A DNA stretch of 64,000 bases from Sandaracinus sp. (GCA_020633125.1 JACKEH010000004.1:62001-126000); one strand, 5' to 3'. Positions 33,874 to 44,222 are shown, counted from the stretch's first letter. Notes: generated by a model from the letters alone, not told the origin. Numbers and translations are program-made.

Positions 33874-34563
33874 TCACTCGGCCGCGACGGCGGCATCGCC
33901 CGGGTCGCGGACCGCATCGACGACGGCTTCGTAGGTGCGACGGTCGTAGAGCAGCTCGTTGTGGCCGACGCCAGGCACGACGCGAAAGCGCGCGTTGCGC
34001 ACGGCGCTCGCGCTCGCGATCGAGACGACGTGGTCGGCCCCGCCCGCGACGCTGAGCATCGGAATCGACGACTGGTCGCCCAAGCGGCGCAACACCGCGC
34101 TGCCCGGGCGCAGCGCGGCGCCGAGCGAGCCCGGTGCGACGCGCGCACGCTCGGTTCCCGCGTGCGGCGTCGCGAGCGTGATCAGGCGGCGAACCTTCGA
34201 GGCACCGCCGAGCTCTTCGACGAACCAACGCGCCAAGAGCCCGCCGAGCGAATGCCCGACCAAGACGACGGGATGGGAGCGGCCCACCTGCTCGACCCGC
34301 TCGCCGAGCTCTTCCGCGACGGACTCGAACGCGCGGTGCGGCCCGTACTCGAAGTCGAGGGTCGCGTGGTCCACCCGAGATTCCAGGTGCGAGCGAAGGG
34401 GATCGAAGACCGCGCCCCCGGCGAGGTAGCCGTGCACGAAGAGCACGTGCGGCTCGTCGTCGGGAAGGTCGCGCTCGTCGCGTCGAACCCAGCGGCGCGC
34501 GATGAGGAGGCCCTGACGGGCGACCGCGGCGGACTCACGCAGTCGGAACGAGGAGATGCTCAT
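33874..34563 (-). CDS. alpha/beta hydrolase, lipase-like
   Basis: 229 residues. HGYLAGGAVFDPLRSHLE near the N-terminus gives the oxyanion hole; the nucleophile S105 is in GHSLGG, D177 in GGADHVVS and H201 in GVGHNELL. The GHSLGG elbow and the FVHGY start are typical of triacylglycerol lipases and PGAP1-like esterases. The start at 34563 is used because the upstream continuation lacks coding character. It lies downstream of pilS (53-bp gap) where the pilR regulator is expected in myxobacteria. Confidence 0.82.
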   Translation of the reverse strand: MSISSFRLRESAAVARQGLLIARRWVRRDERDLPDDEPHVLFVHGYLAGGAVFDPLRSHLESRVDHATLDFEYGPHRAFESVAEELGERVEQVGRSHPVVLVGHSLGGLLARWFVEELGGASKVRRLITLATPHAGTERARVAPGSLGAALRPGSAVLRRLGDQSSIPMLSVAGGADHVVSIASASAVRNARFRVVPGVGHNELLYDRRTYEAVVDAVRDPGDAAVAAE

Positions 34564-34615
34564 GGGGCTGCCACCGCGTTCGAAGGCGCGGCTCGAACGG
34601 GAGTCTGCGCGGGAA

Positions 34616-36238
34616 TCACGCGTTCGTCGAATCGACGGCACTCCCGCTTCGCGGGAGCGTCACGCGAAAGTGCGCGCCGCCGTGGCGCCCTTCGCCGACC
34701 TCGATCGTGCCTTCGTGCATCTCGACGATTTGTTTCACGAGCGCGAGGCCGAGCCCGATGCCGTGGGTTCGCTTCGACCAGAACATGTCGAAGAGGCGGC
34801 CGCGGTCCGCCTCGGGAATGCCCGGGCCTTCGTCTTCGACCTCGAGCACCACCGAGCGCTCGTCGCCGGCGACTCGTAGCCAAACGCGTCCGTCGGGCGG
34901 CGACGCCTGCACCGCGTTCTTGAGGAGATTCCACAGGAGCTGACGGACACGGTTGGCGTCGACCTCGGCGTGCAGCGACTCCGGCACTTCGAGCTCGACG
35001 CGGGTGCGCGCGAGCGTGGAGTCGGCGCGGGCGACCGCGAGGAGGTCAGTGGCCATGCGGACGAGGTCCGTCGGCTCTCGTTCGGCGTTGGGCGTTCGAC
35101 CCACGTCCAGCATCGTCGTGACGAGCTCGTTGAGACGCTCGACCTCGTCGAGCACGACGCCGAGGAGGTGCCGGTCCTCTTCGTCGAGCGTGGGGGCTTC
35201 GCGGACGAGCTGCACCGAGCCGCTGATCGAGCCGAGCGGGTTTCGAATCTCGTGCGCGAGACCCGACGCGAGGCGGCCCAGCACGGTGTGTCGTTCGACT
35301 CGTTCCGCCTGCGCGCGAAGCTCGCGAATCTCGGTGAGGTCTTGGAAGAGGACCAGGCTCCCACCGTCCCCGCGAACCAGTGGCGTCTGCGTGAATCCGA
35401 CGATCACGGTCTCGCCATCCGCACGGCGCCCGACCGTCTCCCCGCGACCGTGCGTGAGGTCCGAGAGCCACGGCGTCAGCGAGGTGCCGAGCAGATCACG
35501 GTCGGAGTCGAGGCCGAGGATGTGCAGCGCCGCGGGGTTGGCGCTCATCACCATGCCTTCCGCGTCCAGCGTCACGAGCCCCGCGTGCATCGAGCCCACG
35601 ATGTCGGCGTTCATCTGCGCGAGCCGCGCGGCGGAGGCCTCGAGCTCCTCGAGGCGTCCGCCCGCGCGCGCGAGGCGCTCGGTCAGCGAGCTGGAGAGCG
35701 CGGACAAGAGCAGCAGCGCGACGCCGTTCGAGAGGAACGAGAAGCCGAGCTCGCCCACGTCCAAAGCGTAGCCTCGAGGGTCCTGATCGGGCGGCGGGGG
35801 GACCACGCCGGAGACGAGCGCGTATCCCAAGCCGAAGTGCGCGACGAGGGCGAGCGCTGCCGTGACTCGCGCGGCGCCGCTGCCGAGCGCGATCGCGGCT
35901 TCGAGCACGGTGACGCCGAAGAGGACCGTGAACACGCTGCCCGCGCCGCCAGAGAGGTACACCAGCATCGTGGTGAGCACGAGGTCGAAGGCGACCTGCG
36001 TGCGCGCGGACCACACGGTGGGGCCCGAACGGAGCAACCACACCGAGAAGCCCGCAGAGGCCGCGTAGGCCGCGGCGATGATGCCGATGAGCGCGCGTGG
36101 GGTGAATCCGTCGAGTGGCCGTTCGCCCACGATGGCGGTCCCGAGCACGCCGCCGAAGAGCAGGGTGACCACGATGACACGCAACGCGATCAGCCATTGC
36201 TGCCGCCGCTCGAGCGTAGGACGGCTTCGGTCGGACAT
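34616..36238 (-). CDS. pilS: sensor histidine kinase PilS
   Basis: 540 residues. N-terminal membrane part with about six helices (about 15-185), then a PAS-like domain (about 205-300), the HisKA domain with H329 (GLAHEIRNPLGSISG), and the ATPase domain with N-box NLLKNAVQASPP, G1 VEDEGPGIP and G2 GIGLGLALVKQIVE. This membrane-PAS-HisKA layout and the position 13 bp after pilC identify PilS, which controls type IV pilin transcription through the sigma-54 activator PilR. In Myxococcus the order is pilC-pilS-pilR-pilA; here pilR is not next. Another NtrB-type kinase is possible. Confidence 0.85.
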   Translation of the reverse strand: MSDRSRPTLERRQQWLIALRVIVVTLLFGGVLGTAIVGERPLDGFTPRALIGIIAAAYAASAGFSVWLLRSGPTVWSARTQVAFDLVLTTMLVYLSGGAGSVFTVLFGVTVLEAAIALGSGAARVTAALALVAHFGLGYALVSGVVPPPPDQDPRGYALDVGELGFSFLSNGVALLLLSALSSSLTERLARAGGRLEELEASAARLAQMNADIVGSMHAGLVTLDAEGMVMSANPAALHILGLDSDRDLLGTSLTPWLSDLTHGRGETVGRRADGETVIVGFTQTPLVRGDGGSLVLFQDLTEIRELRAQAERVERHTVLGRLASGLAHEIRNPLGSISGSVQLVREAPTLDEEDRHLLGVVLDEVERLNELVTTMLDVGRTPNAEREPTDLVRMATDLLAVARADSTLARTRVELEVPESLHAEVDANRVRQLLWNLLKNAVQASPPDGRVWLRVAGDERSVVLEVEDEGPGIPEADRGRLFDMFWSKRTHGIGLGLALVKQIVEMHEGTIEVGEGRHGGAHFRVTLPRSGSAVDSTNA

Positions 36239-36251
36239 CGCCGCCGTGGAG

Positions 36252-37463
36252 TCAGCCAGCCTGGACCTTGCCGGCGATTTCGAAGATCGGCATGTACATC
36301 GCGATCAGGATCACGCCGACGATGCCGCCGATGAACACCATCATGAGCGGCTCCAGGAGCGACGTGAGCGCGGCGACCGCGACGTCGACCTCGTCTTCGT
36401 AGAAGTCGGCGATCTTGTTGAGCATCGTGTCGAGCGCACCGGTCTGCTCACCGACGCCGATCATCTGCACGACCATGCTCGGGAAGACCTTGGTCTCCAT
36501 CAGCGGCTCGGCCATCGTGCGACCTTCGCGAATGCGGTCAGCGGTGTTCTTGATCGCTTCTTCGACGATCACGTTGCCCGCGGCGCGCGCGACGATGTTC
36601 ATCGCGTCGAGGATCGGTACGCCCGAGGAGAGCAGGGTGCCGAGCGTTCGCGTGAAGCGCGCCACGGCGATCTTGCGCATGACGGGACCGATGATCGGCA
36701 TCGTCAGCAAGAGCTTGTGCCAGAACTTCTTCCCCTTCGGCTGCTTGTAGCTGTAGCCGATGGCCGTCGAGATCGCGGCGATGACGAGGATGATGTAGAT
36801 GGCGTTGTCGAGGAACCCCTCGGAGACGCTGATCACGAACTTCGTGATCCCCGGCAGCTGATCCTCGCCACCGAACTCCGCGAACATGCCGCGGAAGGCA
36901 GGGATGACCCACGTGAGCATCACGATGATGACGATGATCGCGACGAAGAGAATGGCGGTCGGATAGACGAGCGCCGACTTCACCTGCCGCTTCAGCTTGA
37001 CGCGCTTCTCGATGTAGACCGCGAGGCGGTTGAGAATCGTGTCGAGGATGCCGCCGAGCTCACCTGCCGCGACCAGGTTCACGTAGAGGTCGTCGAAGAC
37101 CTTCGGGTGCTTCCGAAGCGCCTCGGAGAACGTGCCGCCTTGTTCGACGTAGGACTTGATGTCCTTGAGGATCTTGTTGAAGAGCTTGTTGTCGCCCTGA
37201 CCCGAGAGGATCTCGAGGCACTGCACGAGCGGAAGACCAGCGTCGATCATCGTCGCGAACTGTCGCGTGAAGATCACCAGCTCCTTCTCGGAGACCGGCG
37301 CGCCGATGACGATGTTGATCTCTTTCGGCTTCTTCTTGACCTTGACCGGGTTGAGCTGCTGCGCACGCAGGCGCGACTGCACCAGGTCGGCGCTGTCGGC
37401 CTCCATGATTCCCTTGCGGGTCTCGCCGTTGCGGCCCTTCGCTTCCCAGACCCACTCGCTCAT
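36252..37463 (-). CDS. pilC: type IV pilus inner-membrane platform protein PilC
   Basis: 403 residues. PilC is the inner-membrane core of the type IV pilus motor (type II secretion F family). Two repeated GspF domains are seen (about 65-190 and 270-395), each with a FxRQFATMIDAGLPL- or FTRTLGTLLSSGVPI-type start, GE.GG/GEQTG motifs, and three membrane helices in total (about 170-195, 220-245, 375-395). The opening WVWEAKGRNGETRKGIMEA is typical of PilC. It begins a pilC-pilS unit; pilB and pilT would be expected upstream but a kinase gene lies there instead. Needed for twitching/social motility. Confidence 0.95.
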   Translation of the reverse strand: MSEWVWEAKGRNGETRKGIMEADSADLVQSRLRAQQLNPVKVKKKPKEINIVIGAPVSEKELVIFTRQFATMIDAGLPLVQCLEILSGQGDNKLFNKILKDIKSYVEQGGTFSEALRKHPKVFDDLYVNLVAAGELGGILDTILNRLAVYIEKRVKLKRQVKSALVYPTAILFVAIIVIIVMLTWVIPAFRGMFAEFGGEDQLPGITKFVISVSEGFLDNAIYIILVIAAISTAIGYSYKQPKGKKFWHKLLLTMPIIGPVMRKIAVARFTRTLGTLLSSGVPILDAMNIVARAAGNVIVEEAIKNTADRIREGRTMAEPLMETKVFPSMVVQMIGVGEQTGALDTMLNKIADFYEDEVDVAVAALTSLLEPLMMVFIGGIVGVILIAMYMPIFEIAGKVQAG

Positions 37464-37672
37464 GGACTGCCTCGACCTCTCACGGAAGGCCTGATCCTAC
37501 CGGAGCGTCGGGCCGAGGGTCAAAACTCGCGCACCGCTGCAACGCGGATCAAGCGACGCGACCCCCATCTTCCGCCTTCGAGGCTCGTTTGCCACCGCCA
37601 TCGGCGCGGCGGCTCCTCTCTCGAGCCTACCCGCGTCCCGAAGCCCGACGAATCGCCCGCCGAAACCCCCGC

Positions 37673-39394
37673 TCACTGGCGGTAGGGGTTGAAGATCGGC
37701 TCTTGCGTCGTGGGTGTCGGCGCCATGCGCGTGGGGCGTGGCTCGGGGCGCACCTCGGGCTCGGGATCCATGCGTGCCGGCTCGGGCTCGGGCGTCCGCG
37801 CGACGGGAGCCATCGTGGGTTCCTCCGCGCTGGCCTGCTGCGCCTCGCGGTCACGACGGCGAGTCGAACGGCGCGTGGAAGCTTCGGCTGTCGTTCGTTC
37901 CGTGGCTTCCGTCGTCCGTGCTTCCGGCCGTGCCTCCGCGGCAGGCTGCGCGGCTGGCTCCTGGCCGACGTCCACTGGGGTTGCGACACCGGTGACGGGC
38001 TCGCTCGGTGCGTTTGCCTCGGCCACCGCGGGCACGGGATCCACCGAAGGTACCTCGGTGGTGTGTCCACTTTGGGGGGCGGCCGCCGCGGGAGGAAGTG
38101 GCGTCGCCGTGCCGGTCGACGAGCCCGAGAGCACCACGGCGAGCGTTCCGCCCAGCGCCAAGAGCGCAACTGCTGCGGCCACCGCCGCGATCTGCACGCG
38201 ACGGTTTCGTGGGGGCTCGGAGGGTAGGGGGGCCAGCGGAACCCCGAGCGGGGAACGTGCGCTCGCGAGCGAGCCAGTGGCAGTGGCGGCCTCCGGAGAG
38301 ACCGCGCCGACCGGACGAGGGCCGGACCGCGAAATCGACGAGAGCGAGCCGTCACGGGGCACGGGCAGGGCAGTCTCCGTGACGTCCGCATGCCCCAGGT
38401 GGGTCATCGCCTCTTTGATACGGCCGCGCTGGGTCTCGAGCTTCTCGGCGAGCCACTTCCGAACCTCGGACCCGACGCCACGCGCGGAGCCGATGCCCCC
38501 GTTGTCGCGGGCGACGCGCTCGAGCGCTTCGGCGAACTCCTCCGCGCTCTGAAAGCGTGCCTCTGGATCGCGGGCGAGGGCACGGGAAAGCACTTCGTCG
38601 AAGGGCGCGAGGTCCGGCACCAGATCCGAGACGTTCGGGATTGGGTCCTGGAGGATCTTCGTGAGCGTCGCGGCGTTGTTGTCGGCCCGGAAGAGGCGAC
38701 GACCGGTGAGCGACTCCCACAGGAGGATGCCCATCGCGAAGAGATCGCTCCGCTGATCTGCGTGGCCGGTCGACGCCTGCTCGGGCGCCATGTACGCGAG
38801 CTTGCCCTTGAAGTGTCCGGCGCGGGTCGAGGTCAGTCGCTTCTCCGCCTTCGCGACGCCGAAGTCCGTGAGGCGTCCGATGCCGTCGACGCCGACCATC
38901 ACGTTGTGCGGTGAGATGTCGCGGTGGACGAGCTCGAGGCGGTCGCCTTCTTCGTCGATCAGGTCGTGCGCGGCGGACAGGCCGTGCAGCGCGTCGAGCA
39001 CGATGCGCGAGACGATGCTCGTGTCGAGCCGCTCACCGGCGCGCGCCGCGGCCGCGAGCAGCGCGCCGAGGTGGTCGCCCTCGATGTACTCCATCACGAG
39101 GAAGAAGCCGTCTCCCTCGGTGTCCGAGATGTCGAGGGTACCGACGACGTTCGGGTGACGAATGCGGGCTGCGAGCCGCGCTTCGTCCAAGAACATCGAG
39201 ATGAACTCTTCTTCGTACGCGAGGTGTGGGTGCAGCACCTTCACGGCCACGAGCCGCTCGAACCCGGCGACGCCTTTGGCGCGCGCGACGTAGACCGCGG
39301 CCATGCCACCCGAGGCCAGCTGCGTGAGCACCTCGTAGCGGCCGAGCTGACGGCCCGCGAGGTTGCGAAGCTCCGGCGCCAGCCCGTGCGACAT
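37673..39394 (-). CDS. transmembrane serine/threonine protein kinase
   Basis: 573 residues. Kinase domain at about 18-290: glycine loop LASGGMAAVYVA, VAVKVLHP lysine, VMEYIEGDHL, catalytic HRDISPHNVMV, DFGVAKAEK and APEQASTGHADQRSDLFAMG. Residues about 290-420 are a linker, one membrane helix lies at about 425-448 (VQIAAVAAAVALLALGGTLAVVL), and the rest is a Pro/Ala/Glu-rich exported tail ending EPIFNPYRQ. The start overlaps the stop of the upstream gene by one base (TGATG), so it is coupled to the TPR protein at 39394-40461. Eukaryotic-like kinases of this plan are abundant in myxobacteria; substrates, perhaps FHA-protein ligands, are unknown. Confidence 0.93.
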   Translation of the reverse strand: MSHGLAPELRNLAGRQLGRYEVLTQLASGGMAAVYVARAKGVAGFERLVAVKVLHPHLAYEEEFISMFLDEARLAARIRHPNVVGTLDISDTEGDGFFLVMEYIEGDHLGALLAAAARAGERLDTSIVSRIVLDALHGLSAAHDLIDEEGDRLELVHRDISPHNVMVGVDGIGRLTDFGVAKAEKRLTSTRAGHFKGKLAYMAPEQASTGHADQRSDLFAMGILLWESLTGRRLFRADNNAATLTKILQDPIPNVSDLVPDLAPFDEVLSRALARDPEARFQSAEEFAEALERVARDNGGIGSARGVGSEVRKWLAEKLETQRGRIKEAMTHLGHADVTETALPVPRDGSLSSISRSGPRPVGAVSPEAATATGSLASARSPLGVPLAPLPSEPPRNRRVQIAAVAAAVALLALGGTLAVVLSGSSTGTATPLPPAAAAPQSGHTTEVPSVDPVPAVAEANAPSEPVTGVATPVDVGQEPAAQPAAEARPEARTTEATERTTAEASTRRSTRRRDREAQQASAEEPTMAPVARTPEPEPARMDPEPEVRPEPRPTRMAPTPTTQEPIFNPYRQ

Positions 39395-40461
39395 CAGAAC
39401 GACCCTCCGAGCCCGACCTGCGCGCCGTTCGGACCGACGGCGAGGCTGGGCGACACGCGCCCGGCGCTCGCCTCGTCGTCGCTTCCGCCCCAATCGGTGA
39501 CGATCGCGAGGATGACCGTGATGGCGGCGAGTCCGGCGGTGGTCCCGATGAGCACGTTGGTACGCAGCTCTTTCGTGCGGCCGTCGTCGAGCATCTCCGA
39601 TGCGAGCGTGTAGTCACCGCTCATCCGTGCGCTCGCCGCCTCTTCTTCGTACGCGTCGCGCGCCGAGAGCGTGTCCATGCCGGACCAGACCAACACACCC
39701 GCTGAGCCGAGCGTGAGCGCCAGCGTGGTCAGAAAGCCCGCGGGGTGAATACCGCCGCCGCTCTCCTCGCGAGGTTCTTCGCGACCGTCGTCACGGCGGG
39801 TCCAGGCCGAGTCTCCGGTCGTACCTTGCGTACCCACGCCCGTAGAACCCGTGTCCCCCGGCGGAGCTTGGATCGCCGGCCCCTCGGGCGCGGTCATTCG
39901 TAGGGTGCGCTGTTCGCCCGCTTCGCCCGTGATCTCTTCGCTCGTGTTGCCGCTCGCGAAGCTCGCACCCACACGATGCGCGCGACCCGGTTGCAGGAAG
40001 AACGCGGGATGGGCCTGAAGGGTCCCGTCGAGCTCGACCGCGCACTCTTCGTCGCAGACCACCTCGACCAGGAAGTAGCTCCCTCGCATGGCGTCCAAGA
40101 TTCGCTGCGCTTCTTCGACCGCGCTGCCTGCGTCGGGGAATCGCTCGACCAAACGAAGCGAGAGCGTTCCGGCTCGAAGCTCGTTCCCGGCGCGCTGATG
40201 TGCACGAATCGCCTGGAGCAACGCGGGCGCGGCGGGGGCGAGGTTGTTCGCCATCTCGAACCACCGCGCGGCGGTGTTGAAATCTTCGGCGAGCAGCGAG
40301 GTGGTGCCACGATCGAAGGCCTCCGCAGCGGCCTGGCGCTCTTGGGCGGTCTGCGCGGCGCTCGGGCTCGCCACGCCGAGGCTCAGGCACAACCACGACG
40401 CCGACGCCCACGCCACCGCGCGGGCACGCGACCAACCTCGGGTCTTCGCACGCCGTTGCAC
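39394..40461 (-). CDS. exported TPR/PEGA-like partner of the kinase
   Basis: 355 residues from a GTG. Signal peptide about 1-36 (ends SPSAAQ). Residues about 40-125 are TPR-like (ALAPAAPALLQAIRAHQRAGNELRAGTLSLRLVERFPDAG). About 130-205 contains a PEGA-like beta repeat (LVEVVCDEECAVELDGTLQAHPAFFLQPGRAHRVGASF, described in parts). A linker follows, then two membrane helices near 245-265 and 305-325. Genes like this commonly precede membrane kinases in myxobacteria, and here the overlap with the kinase implies that both products work together, probably at the inner membrane. Confidence 0.75.
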   Translation of the reverse strand: MQRRAKTRGWSRARAVAWASASWLCLSLGVASPSAAQTAQERQAAAEAFDRGTTSLLAEDFNTAARWFEMANNLAPAAPALLQAIRAHQRAGNELRAGTLSLRLVERFPDAGSAVEEAQRILDAMRGSYFLVEVVCDEECAVELDGTLQAHPAFFLQPGRAHRVGASFASGNTSEEITGEAGEQRTLRMTAPEGPAIQAPPGDTGSTGVGTQGTTGDSAWTRRDDGREEPREESGGGIHPAGFLTTLALTLGSAGVLVWSGMDTLSARDAYEEEAASARMSGDYTLASEMLDDGRTKELRTNVLIGTTAGLAAITVILAIVTDWGGSDDEASAGRVSPSLAVGPNGAQVGLGGSF

Positions 40462-40578
40462 CCCAACTGTCCCTTCGAGCGCTTCCTTCGACCCTGCATC
40501 TCCGACGAAATGCAGGTACGCGCCGACCCCAGCCGACGCGATGCACGCGTTCAGTGTGCCGAGACAGGGACGATGGCG

Positions 40579-40884
40579 TCAAGACCGTGACGCGGCGGCG
40601 TGGTCGAGGATCGCGATCTCCCGCTGCACGATGCGGATGTCCCCCTCGTATTCCTTGCGGCGCACGAGGATGAGATACGCGGCGGTCACCACGATCGAGC
40701 CGACACCGAGGATGACGAGGCTCGAGCCGATGACGCCCCAGAGGAAGAACGCCGGAATCGCCAGGAGCGTGGGAATTGCGCTCCAACGGAGGCCGCGCCA
40801 CTCCCGGTCCAGGTCCTTGCGGAGCTTTCTAAGGCGGGCGACCTCTGCCACGAGGCGCTCGCGTTGCTTCGACTGCTCGTCCAC
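40579..40884 (-). CDS. small two-helix membrane protein
   Basis: 101 residues from a GTG at 40884. A charged coiled-coil N-terminus (QSKQRERLVAEVARLRKLRKDLDREW) is followed by two adjacent membrane helices (about 38-55 and 58-78) and a charged C-terminal helix. No family is recognised. The frame continues upstream into sequence without coding features, so the start is uncertain. Confidence 0.55.
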   Translation of the reverse strand: MDEQSKQRERLVAEVARLRKLRKDLDREWRGLRWSAIPTLLAIPAFFLWGVIGSSLVILGVGSIVVTAAYLILVRRKEYEGDIRIVQREIAILDHAAASRS

Positions 40885-40920
40885 GTCCGCCTGAGCTAGC
40901 GCCGTCCGACCGCCGCGACA

Positions 40921-40995
40921 AGTTGGCCTTCTCTCCGGAGGGGCGTTCCGGCGCCCTCCCCCCATCGGGCAAAGCCTCCACCCACGCGTCCGCGG
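40921..40995 (-). repeat. possible structured dispersed repeat, copy 5 (very degraded)
   Basis: On the minus strand, GGACGCGTGGGTGGAGGC, then TTTGCCCGATGGGGGGAGGG, then CGCC...CCCCTC and GAGAGAAGGCC recall the middle of copies 1 and 2 (GGTGGTGGG, CTTTGCCGGTCGGGGGAGG, CTCCCTCGAGAAG). No left or terminal hairpin is seen. It sits in the divergent region before fahA. Confidence 0.3.
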
Positions 40996-41089
40996 GTCCG
41001 CTGCGGAGTTCTGCGCTCCCTCACCCCGTGGCGCGATCGTCGCCCGCGATGCTCGACGGGTGTTTCGCGGGGCTGCTATGCCCGGGCGC

Positions 41090-42078
<989 letters not shown>

Positions 42079-42082
<4 letters not shown>

Positions 42083-42744
42083 CGGGACTTCCGAATGCGC
42101 GGCTCTACGCCTACTGGCGGAGCAGCGCGTCGTGGCGCGTTCGCATCGCGCTGCACCTCAAGCAGGTGCCCTTCACGATCGTGCCCGTGCATCTGATGCG
42201 CGACGGCGGAGAGCAGAAGGCGAGCGCGAACGTGGACCGGAACCCGATGGCGCAAGTGCCCACGCTCGAGTGGGACTCGCCGCAGGGACCTCGCCGACTG
42301 ACCCAGAGCCTCGCCATCGTGCAGCTCGTCGACGCGTGTTGTTCCGGCCCCGCGCTCTTGCCGAGCGAGCCCTGCGACCGTGCGCGCGCGTGGGAGATCG
42401 CGGAGGTCATCAACGCGGGGACACAGCCCTTGCAGAACCTCTCGGTGCTGCACGCGGTACGCGACCTCGGTGGCGATCCGGCGGCGTGGGCGAGCGCGGC
42501 GATCACGAAGGGCTTGGCGGCGGTCGAGCGTCTGGTCGCGGACTCCTCGACGACGTTTTGCGTCGGCGAGACACCCAGCGTCGCCGACCTCTGCTTGGTG
42601 CCGCAGCTCTACAACGCACGCCGCTTCTCGGTCGACCTCTCGGGCTTCGAGCGTCTGCTCGCGATCGAGTCGGCGTGTGTCTCGCTGGGCGCATTCGAGC
42701 TCGCGCACCCGGACGTGCAGCCGGACGCGGAGCCTGCGAAGTAG
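42079..42744 (+). CDS. maiA: maleylacetoacetate isomerase (zeta-class GST)
   Basis: 221 residues from a GTG overlapping the fahA stop. It converts maleylacetoacetate to fumarylacetoacetate with glutathione, the step before FahA. The active-site motif YWRSSASWRVRIALHLK (SSxSWR), the NPMAQVPTLEW segment and SLAIVQLVDA (glutathione site) are zeta-class signatures; a C-terminal helical domain carries SVADLCLVPQLYNARRF. Together the two genes form the end of the homogentisate pathway. Confidence 0.93.
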
Positions 42745-42748
42745 CGCT

Positions 42749-44068
42749 TCAGTTCACGGCGCGCAGCAGATCGAGGAATTCGTCGGCGCTCACGGGACCC
42801 GTGATGCGCCGATGTTCGTTGCCCTCGCCGTCGTGCACGACGACGAGCGGCAAACCGGGCTGTTCGTAGCGCTCGCGAAGGATCGCCCACTTCTCGGGGG
42901 TCGCGGCGTTGGCGCTCAAGTCGACGCGGACGGGAACGAAACGACGGCTCTCCGCGACGACGCGCGGATCGCTCATCGCGTCGTGCTCGAGCTCTTGGCA
43001 GGCGCCGCACCAATCGGCGCCGAAGTCGACCAGCAGCGGGCGATTGCGCTCGCGTGCGATCGTCGACGCTCGTTCGTAGTCGTCCATCCACTCGATGTGC
43101 GCGCCGGGCGGCAGCGCTTCGAGCCAGAAGAGAAGGCCGAGGGCGCCGGCCACCGCCGTCGCGACGCCGATGCCTTTGCGGGTGCGCTGCAGCGCGGTGC
43201 CCTCCTTGAACGAGAGATGGACCGCGCCGAACACCAGCCCGAAGACGAGAAGGCCCGCGGGGATCGCCCACCAGAGCGTCTCGCGCACCGCGGGCCGTGG
43301 CAGCTGGAGTAGGCTGCGCAGGTAGTAGAGCGCGAGCACCAGCATCACGACTCCGAAGACGCTCTTGACGTGCTCGAGCCAGCGGCCGCTCTTCGGCAAG
43401 CTCACCGCGAAGGTGCCGACCACGAAGAAGAGCGCGCCGAGGCCGAAGGAATACGAGCCGAGCGCGAGCGCGCCGAACCCCACCGATTGCGTCGTTCCGA
43501 CGTAGGTGAGCAAGACGGAGAGGACGGGGCCCGTGCACGGCGCGGCGATGAGGCCGTTGACGAAGCCGATCAAGAACGCGCCGCGGTACCCGCTGCCGCC
43601 GACCTGCGCGAGCTTCTGCTGCAAGCCCGACGGAAGGCTCATGTCCCACGCGCCGAACATCGAGAGCGCCATCGCCACGAAGAGCAGCGCGAGGCCGCCG
43701 AGCACCCACGGGTTGGTGAGCGCGCTGCCCATCGCGGCGCCGGTGAGCGCGCTGACCATGCCGAGCGGCACGAAGAGCGCGGCGATGCCGAGCACGAACG
43801 AGAGCGAGAGCAAGGCGCCTTCGACCTTGGTCTTCGCTTGCCGCGCGCCGAAGATCGAGACCGTGATCGCGATCATCGGGTAGACGCAGGGCGTGAGCGC
43901 GGTCGCCAGACCGGCGCCGAAGATCACGAGGAGCGCCCACGCGAGGCTTCCGCCGTCGAGTGCGCCTTGCAGCTCACCCGCGAGGTCGCCGAGCGTGTCC
44001 GCCCGCGCGAGGGAGGTGCTTCCGAGGACGACCAGCGCTCCCGCCAACCCGAGCGACCGCATGCGCAT
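42749..44068 (-). CDS. dsbD: short DsbD-type thiol:disulfide interchange protein
   Basis: 439 residues, start ATG at 44066-44068 (alternatives at 44083 and 44062). Signal peptide ends SLARA. A very short periplasmic stretch is followed by an eight-helix transmembrane domain with the redox cysteines C61 (TPCVYPM) and C178 (APCTGP), as in DsbD-beta/CcdA. A C-terminal thioredoxin domain has C354-GA-C357 (ADWCGACQ). The N-terminal DsbD-alpha domain of E. coli DsbD (565 residues) is missing. It carries electrons from cytoplasmic thioredoxin to periplasmic proteins and can support cytochrome c maturation. It is divergent from the haem-motif gene at 44314 with 245 bp between. Confidence 0.9.
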   Translation of the reverse strand: MRMRSLGLAGALVVLGSTSLARADTLGDLAGELQGALDGGSLAWALLVIFGAGLATALTPCVYPMIAITVSIFGARQAKTKVEGALLSLSFVLGIAALFVPLGMVSALTGAAMGSALTNPWVLGGLALLFVAMALSMFGAWDMSLPSGLQQKLAQVGGSGYRGAFLIGFVNGLIAAPCTGPVLSVLLTYVGTTQSVGFGALALGSYSFGLGALFFVVGTFAVSLPKSGRWLEHVKSVFGVVMLVLALYYLRSLLQLPRPAVRETLWWAIPAGLLVFGLVFGAVHLSFKEGTALQRTRKGIGVATAVAGALGLLFWLEALPPGAHIEWMDDYERASTIARERNRPLLVDFGADWCGACQELEHDAMSDPRVVAESRRFVPVRVDLSANAATPEKWAILRERYEQPGLPLVVVHDGEGNEHRRITGPVSADEFLDLLRAVN

Positions 44069-44164
44069 GCGAATTTCTAGCATCCTCGCGGCGAGGGAAC
44101 AGCGGCTTCGGCCTTCGTGGCCTACCTCGCCACGAGAGGTGGCTTCTCTGGCGAAGGTGGGCGC

Positions 44165-44222
44165 GATCGTGGGGGGGCAACCCCCCAAGGGGAGGGGGCT
44201 GGGGGGGCGTACCCCCACGATC
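44165..44222. repeat. G-rich inverted repeat upstream of the PD40 operon
   Basis: GATCGTGGGGG (44165-44175) and CCCCCACGATC (44212-44222) are perfect 11-bp inverted arms. Between them are further G-runs and C-runs (44171-44177 G7, 44181-44186 C6, 44189-44192 G4, 44194-44198 G5, 44201-44207 G7). The arrangement can form nested hairpins or a four-stranded G structure on the + strand. It lies between the dsbD and 44314 starts. Confidence 0.65.

Noticed and set aside
37464..37672. Small RNA or gene between pilC and the kinase
   Set aside because: No conserved structure or frame could be seen; it most likely holds the pilC promoter.
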